The notes beneath the pieces are model-generated. The model saw only the letters and a list, made by a program, of their open reading frames with translations. It was not told the DNA's origin and made no database searches. A stretch of DNA of 64,000 bases from Alphaproteobacteria bacterium (GTDB taxonomy: Bacteria > Myxococcota_A > UBA796 > GCA-2862545). Below, in pieces: positions 59,880 to 64,000 of this stretch; position 1 is the stretch's first letter, and every line of letters starts with the position of its first letter. Made by a program: the position numbers and the translations under genes. Location of the stretch: positions 16,779 to 80,778 of the forward strand of contig JACKEP010000026.1 in the NCBI GenBank assembly GCA_020632915.1. The letters are read 5' to 3'.

Positions 59880-60833
59880 GTGCTGACCCGCCGCCTGCCC
59901 GGCACCGATCTCGACCTGTCCGTCGTGGGCTTCGGCGCTTGGGCCATCGGCGAGAAGTGGTGGGGGGACGACGTCACCGAGGCGCGGAGCATCGCTGCCG
60001 TGCACGCCGCCCTCGATCACGGCTACACGTGGTTCGACACCGCCCCGGTCTACGGCTGGGGCCGCTCCGAGGCCGTGCTCCGCAAGGCGCTCGGCCCTCG
60101 CCTCCGTGACGTGATCGTCGCGACGAAAGTGGGTGTCCGTGAGATCGACGGGCACGCCCAGTCCACGCTCACCGCCGACTGGATCCGGCAGGACGTCGAC
60201 GCCATCCGCAAGCGCCTGGGCATCGAGACGATCGACCTGCTCCAGGTGCACTGGCCCTGCGAGCTGGGCACCCCCCTGGAGGAGACGTTCGGCGCGCTCG
60301 ACACCCTCCGCACCCAGGGCGCCTTCCGCTACCTCGGCGTGTGCAACTACGGCGCTGACGACCTGCGCGCGATCCGGGCCATCACCCCCATCGTGTCGCT
60401 GCAGACCGGCTACAGCCTGCTCCGCCGCGAGCTGGAGGGCCCGCTGCGCGACACCGCGATGGCGCTCGATCTGGGCATCCTGGCCTACGAGCCCCTGTGT
60501 CGGGGCCTGCTCAGCGGCAAGTTCACCCACACGCCCACGTTCCCCGACACCGACCTGCGCAGCCGCGACGACCGGTTCCGGGGCCGGCGGTTCCTGCACG
60601 CCAAGGCGCTCGCCGACGACCTCGGCAAGGTGGCCCGCCGCGTCGGTGTGCCCACGGCTGCGGTCGCCATCGGCTGGGCGGCCGCCCAGCCCGGCATCAC
60701 CGCCGTGATCGCCGGCGCCAAGGGTCCGGAGCAGGTCGCCCAGAACGCCCAGGCCGCCACCCTCGTGGGTCAGGGCCGGCTCTGGGACGTCGTCGGGCGC
60801 GTCGCGGCCGTCCACGGCGGCACGCCGCGCTAG
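59880..60833 (+). CDS. Aldo/keto reductase
   Basis: 317 residues, GTG with GAGGTG upstream, 39 bp after the kinase gene. TIM-barrel NADPH-dependent reductase. Catalytic tetrad visible: Asp53 and Tyr58 in WFDTAPVYGWG, Lys83 in VATKVG, His124 in LLQVHWP. The phosphate-binding region is IAGAKGPEQVAQN near the C-terminus. Natural substrate cannot be told. Confidence 0.92.
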   Translation: MLTRRLPGTDLDLSVVGFGAWAIGEKWWGDDVTEARSIAAVHAALDHGYTWFDTAPVYGWGRSEAVLRKALGPRLRDVIVATKVGVREIDGHAQSTLTADWIRQDVDAIRKRLGIETIDLLQVHWPCELGTPLEETFGALDTLRTQGAFRYLGVCNYGADDLRAIRAITPIVSLQTGYSLLRRELEGPLRDTAMALDLGILAYEPLCRGLLSGKFTHTPTFPDTDLRSRDDRFRGRRFLHAKALADDLGKVARRVGVPTAAVAIGWAAAQPGITAVIAGAKGPEQVAQNAQAATLVGQGRLWDVVGRVAAVHGGTPR

Positions 60834-60860
60834 CACGCCGCCCACCGGGCCCTGGCCCCC

Positions 60861-62663
60861 TCACGTCACCGGATCGAGCCACGTCTTCAGCCACGTCACC
60901 GTCCGGGCGAGCATCTCCGACACGGCCCACGGCGCGTGGAAGACGTGGCCCTGGTCGGGGAACAGGCGCAGGTCCGTGGGCACCTGCCGCGCCTGGAGCA
61001 GGCGGTACATCAGCCGACTGTGGCTGACGGGGACGCGGTCGTCGTCCTCCCCGTGCAGGAACAGCGTCGGCGCCGTCAGGCGATCGAGACGCCGCACCGG
61101 GCTGGCCCGGTCGTACGGCGCCGGGTCGACCCACGGCTCGCTCGGGAAGTAGCGACGGGTCAGCCACGGCCAGCTCGCCGCACCGAACACCGTGAGCCAG
61201 TCGGCGACGGGCGCGCCGGCGACCACCGCGCGCGTGCCGGGCCGGGCCGTCGCGCACGTCAGCGCCAGCGCCCCCCCGTACGACCACCCCACGAAGGCCA
61301 CGCGCCGGCGATCGACCCGGTCGCCCAGCGCCTCCACGCCTGCGAGCACGTCGCCGACATCCGCCTCGCACAGCCCACCCACGAGGGCCTGCAGGAACGC
61401 GTCCGACCGACCCGTCGAGCCGCGGTAGTTGGGCGCGAGCACCGCCCACCCCTGGGCCGCGAACAGCTGGAAGTACGCCGAGAACGTTCGCTGGAGGTGC
61501 TCGGCGGGACCTCCGTGCAGCCACACCAGCAGCGGTGGTGGTGGGGTCCCGTCGGGCCGCAGGAACAGGCCCTCGATGTCGAGCCCGTCCGGCGCCGACC
61601 ACCGCTCCGTCGACGCCGGGACGAGGCGTACGTCCCGCAGGCGGTCGTCGAAGGTCGTCAGCCGCACGTCGCGACCGTCGTCGAGCATCCGCAGGTGCTG
61701 CGGTTCGTCGAGGTCCTGACGCACGAGCAGCGTCCGGTCTCGCGTCTTGGCGTGGCGCACGCCGCTGACCATGGTCTCGTCGGGTCCACGCAGCGTGGCA
61801 GGCCCCTGCACCGGCACGCTGAGCACCCGCCCGACGACGCCCTGCTCGAGCGCGACGGACAGCGTCCCGTCGGGGGACCAGTCCAGTCCCGTGATCCACC
61901 CCTCGACATCGGCGAGCAGGCGGCGCGCGGTGCCCTGTCGTGGATCGACGAGCCACAGGCGTGGCGCCGTGAGCGGGGCGTCGAGCGGCCGGCCGAGGCC
62001 GGCGAGCCACCGCCCGTCGACCGACCACGCGAGGTGGCCGAGCAGCGACTCCTCCAGGGGGACCGCCACGGGCTTTCGGCCCAAGGACGGCGTCCAGTAC
62101 AGCGTCGTCGCCGGTTCACTGCCCCCGACGACGCGCGCGGGCGCGTGGAGGAAGGCGAGCTGATCCCCCTGCCGCGCGAAGGCGTGGTCCCCCACGCGCA
62201 GCTTCGGCGGTGACACCACCCGCGGACGGGCGGTGAGGTCGTCCCACAGCCACACCCGGCGCACGCGCGGCCCGTCGAAGCCGATGCACGACAGGCGGGC
62301 TGGCGCGCCGGTCCACGCCAGCGACACGGCGCCGGGCGGCATCGCGACGACGTCGACGGCAGGCCGCGCGGGCTCGGCCGGATCGAACACGGCGATGTCG
62401 GAGATCTCGCCGTGGGTCCGGAACACGGCCAGGCGCCCGTCCTCGGCGAACACCGGGTCGTGGAAGGTGGCGTCGACCTCACCCAGCGCGCGCCACGCCC
62501 GGTCGCCGTCCAGGTCGGCCACGTACAGCACCTGGGGCCGGGACTGGGTGCGGGCGTCGTAGCGGGGCACGATGATCGCGGCCCAGCGGCCGTCGGGCGA
62601 GATCGTCGACCCGACCACCGGGGCCAGGGCCACCACATCCTTGAGGGTGAGCGCGCGGCTCAC
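60861..62663 (-). CDS. S9-family prolyl-oligopeptidase-like serine peptidase
   Basis: 600 residues. GTG at 62663 overlaps the ABC ATPase stop (GTGA). An N-terminal beta-propeller (about 15-350, WD/TolB-like repeats such as SPDGRWAAIIV) and a C-terminal alpha/beta-hydrolase with the nucleophile motif GWSYGG (Ser461), HGEDDDRVPVSH (Asp) and DQGHVFH (His). The full triad is present. No signal peptide, so cytoplasmic acylaminoacyl-peptidase-like. Coupling to an ABC exporter is unusual and may mean shared substrate handling. Confidence 0.9.
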   Translation of the reverse strand: MSRALTLKDVVALAPVVGSTISPDGRWAAIIVPRYDARTQSRPQVLYVADLDGDRAWRALGEVDATFHDPVFAEDGRLAVFRTHGEISDIAVFDPAEPARPAVDVVAMPPGAVSLAWTGAPARLSCIGFDGPRVRRVWLWDDLTARPRVVSPPKLRVGDHAFARQGDQLAFLHAPARVVGGSEPATTLYWTPSLGRKPVAVPLEESLLGHLAWSVDGRWLAGLGRPLDAPLTAPRLWLVDPRQGTARRLLADVEGWITGLDWSPDGTLSVALEQGVVGRVLSVPVQGPATLRGPDETMVSGVRHAKTRDRTLLVRQDLDEPQHLRMLDDGRDVRLTTFDDRLRDVRLVPASTERWSAPDGLDIEGLFLRPDGTPPPPLLVWLHGGPAEHLQRTFSAYFQLFAAQGWAVLAPNYRGSTGRSDAFLQALVGGLCEADVGDVLAGVEALGDRVDRRRVAFVGWSYGGALALTCATARPGTRAVVAGAPVADWLTVFGAASWPWLTRRYFPSEPWVDPAPYDRASPVRRLDRLTAPTLFLHGEDDDRVPVSHSRLMYRLLQARQVPTDLRLFPDQGHVFHAPWAVSEMLARTVTWLKTWLDPVT

Positions 62664-63592
62664 GGCGCGTCGCCGCCGCGGGTGTCGACGACGAACCGAT
62701 CCTCCAGGCTCACCCCGCGACGCACGCCCCGGACCGGCACGCCCGCGTCGACGAGCCAGCGCATCAGCACCAACGAGCTGCGATCGAGCAGCTCGTCCGA
62801 CGCCGCCGACACGTCGAGCACCCGACCCTCCAGGCGCACCGCACACGCCGGCAGCCGGGCCATCAACGCGGACACGTCGACCTCTCCCGGGCCGAGCACC
62901 CACGACGCGTGCCGGTCCTGACCGGTGACGTCGGCGACCGTGCCGTACCGGACGCACCGCCCATGGTCGACCATCACCACCCAGTCGCAGATCTGCTCCA
63001 GCTCGAGCAGGTTGTGCGACGACACCACGAGCGTGTGGCCGCCGGCGAGTCCCTTGAGCAGGTCGCGCAGCGATCGCGCCTGCACCGGATCCAGTCCCGC
63101 CGTGGGCTCGTCCAGCACCACGAGCTGTGGCGACCCCAGCAGCGCGGACGCCACGGCCACCCGGCGGCGCATGCCGTGGGACAGCGCGTCGATCCGGCTG
63201 CCACGCTTGTCGTCGAGGTGCACCTGCTCCACGCGCAGCGCGACCTCACGCCGCGCCGCCTCGGCGGGCATCCCCTGCAGCCGCGCCAGGTGTTCGAGCA
63301 GCTCCAGCGGCGTGTGGCGGCCCGGCAGCTCGGCGTCCTGCGGAAGCACCCCGACCCGCCCCTTGAACCGCCACGGATCGAACGGCCCTTCGCCCAGGAG
63401 GTCCACACGGCCCGCGTCGGGCTCCAGGAAGCCGCTCATCACGCTGAACGCGGTGGTCTTGCCGGCGCCGTTCGGTCCGACGAAGCCGCACAGTGCGCCC
63501 TGGGGCACCGAGAACGACAGGCCGTCGAGCGCGGGTGGCGCCTTGCGGTGGTAGCGCTTGACCACGTCCTCGAAGACCAGCGCCGCCGTCAC
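62660..63592 (-). CDS. ABC transporter ATP-binding protein
   Basis: 310 residues. GTG at 63592 overlaps the permease stop (GTGA). Walker A GPNGAGKTT (39-47), Q-loop LPQDAE, signature LSHGMRRRVAVA (about 135-146), Walker B LVVLDEPTAGLDP, H-loop SSHN. C-terminal extension of about 90 residues as in ABC-2 type exporters. Works with the permease encoded just upstream; substrate unknown. Confidence 0.92.
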   Translation of the reverse strand: MTAALVFEDVVKRYHRKAPPALDGLSFSVPQGALCGFVGPNGAGKTTAFSVMSGFLEPDAGRVDLLGEGPFDPWRFKGRVGVLPQDAELPGRHTPLELLEHLARLQGMPAEAARREVALRVEQVHLDDKRGSRIDALSHGMRRRVAVASALLGSPQLVVLDEPTAGLDPVQARSLRDLLKGLAGGHTLVVSSHNLLELEQICDWVVMVDHGRCVRYGTVADVTGQDRHASWVLGPGEVDVSALMARLPACAVRLEGRVLDVSAASDELLDRSSLVLMRWLVDAGVPVRGVRRGVSLEDRFVVDTRGGDAP

Positions 63593-64000
63593 AGGTCCCT
63601 CCGCATCAAGCGCCAGGTGCCGACGCCGACGGCCGTCATCGCCAGCGCGACGCACACCAACGTGGCCAGGACCACGCCCCCGCCCGGGCGCCACAGGTCA
63701 CCCAGCCACGCCTGGGGCAGCAGAGGCAGGACCCCGTCGGCGATCGACGCCGCGACGCCGGTGGTGCGCGTCACGAGGTAGCCGTACACCACCCAGCTCC
63801 CCGCCGTGCCCGCGAGGGCGAGCACCCGTGCCCAGTTCGACGACGCGGTCAGGCACGACGCCGCGATGCCCAGGCCCGCGAACGGCAGGCTGAAGACGAT
63901 CGCACGCGTGCCCATCTCCAGCAGGCCGCGTGCGAGGGCGACGGGGTCCTGTTCCACCATCAGCGACATGCCCATCGCCCACACCACGACCAGCGACGCC
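63589..64000 (-). CDS. ABC-2-type permease (partial, runs off window)
   Basis: 137 residues visible; the frame is open to the last base, so the start is beyond the window. Four hydrophobic segments (for example IVFSLPFAGLGIAASCLTAS, AGSWVVYGYLV, VVLATLVCVALAMTAVGV) and a basic end RLMRRDL. Position directly before the ATPase and the overlap identify it as the membrane subunit of an ABC-2 exporter. Confidence 0.8.
   Translation of the reverse strand, partial: ASLVVVWAMGMSLMVEQDPVALARGLLEMGTRAIVFSLPFAGLGIAASCLTASSNWARVLALAGTAGSWVVYGYLVTRTTGVAASIADGVLPLLPQAWLGDLWRPGGGVVLATLVCVALAMTAVGVGTWRLMRRDL

Overview
The window is very GC-rich, densely packed bacterial DNA with third-position G/C codon bias throughout. 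Several traits point to a Myxococcota-like (deltaproteobacterial) genome: two long secreted proteins with MopE-type acidic Cys/Asp repeats, an M64 peptidase ending in a MYXO-CTERM-like tail (Cys motif, hydrophobic stretch, RRRR), a divergent FHA/sigma-54 activator and Ser/Thr kinase pair, many lipoproteins, and a complete system I cytochrome c maturation operon. The lineage call is inference; there is no rRNA or tRNA gene here to anchor it. Most genes sit head to tail with 1-4 bp start/stop overlaps, and convergent pairs are often only 9-30 bp apart.

Layout. 1-1402: 3' part of an OleC-like AMP-forming ligase. 1412-10548: an unusual locus with a large MopE-repeat/beta-helix/PKD lipoprotein (-), and divergently an HxsB-like radical-SAM maturase homologue that has lost every iron-sulfur cysteine, a second MopE-repeat lipoprotein, and an unknown protein with an HExxH motif and a CxxC. 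10658-14396: secreted M16 peptidase, its inactive partner and a coiled-coil membrane protein in one operon. 14409-15489: PhnA-like zinc-ribbon protein and a secreted protein. 15526-19007: exported TldD-like metallopeptidase with a TldE/PmbA-like partner lacking the metal motif. 19127-20749: ECF sigma factor, zinc anti-sigma factor and periplasmic protein. 20762-23214: OPT-family transporter and a membrane companion. 23367-27073: LVIVD beta-propeller lipoprotein and a PKD/propeller/di-heme cytochrome peroxidase-like lipoprotein. 27086-30262: TenA/PqqC-like protein, and divergently TlpA plus a VKOR-DsbA-FGE fusion. 30276-37292: HrpB helicase, M64 peptidase, YhhN, metallophosphoesterase and two membrane proteins of unknown role.

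37322-43462: POT peptide transporter, a 60-residue protein, a six-copy 23-bp hairpin repeat array, a DnaA-box-like cluster, tandem NrdR boxes, a structured leader and class II ribonucleotide reductase nrdJ. 43517-47254: lipoprotein, rpsR, mutM, PEBP-family protein and adk. 47426-54994: ccmABCDEFGHI, followed by a tsaC/Sua5 gene (55002). 56134-60833: FHA/sigma-54 activator, divergent Ser/Thr kinase, aldo/keto reductase. 60861-64000: S9 peptidase and an ABC exporter ATPase with its permease, which runs off the window end.

How it fits together: many genes serve the cell envelope. The ccm operon would load heme on c-type cytochromes such as the CxxCH protein at 24950-27073, TlpA and VKOR-DsbA handle disulfides in the many Cys-rich exported proteins, and several exported peptidases occur as active/inactive pairs. 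The most unusual piece is 1412-10548, which could be a protein-maturation locus acting on Cys/Asp-repeat lipoproteins.
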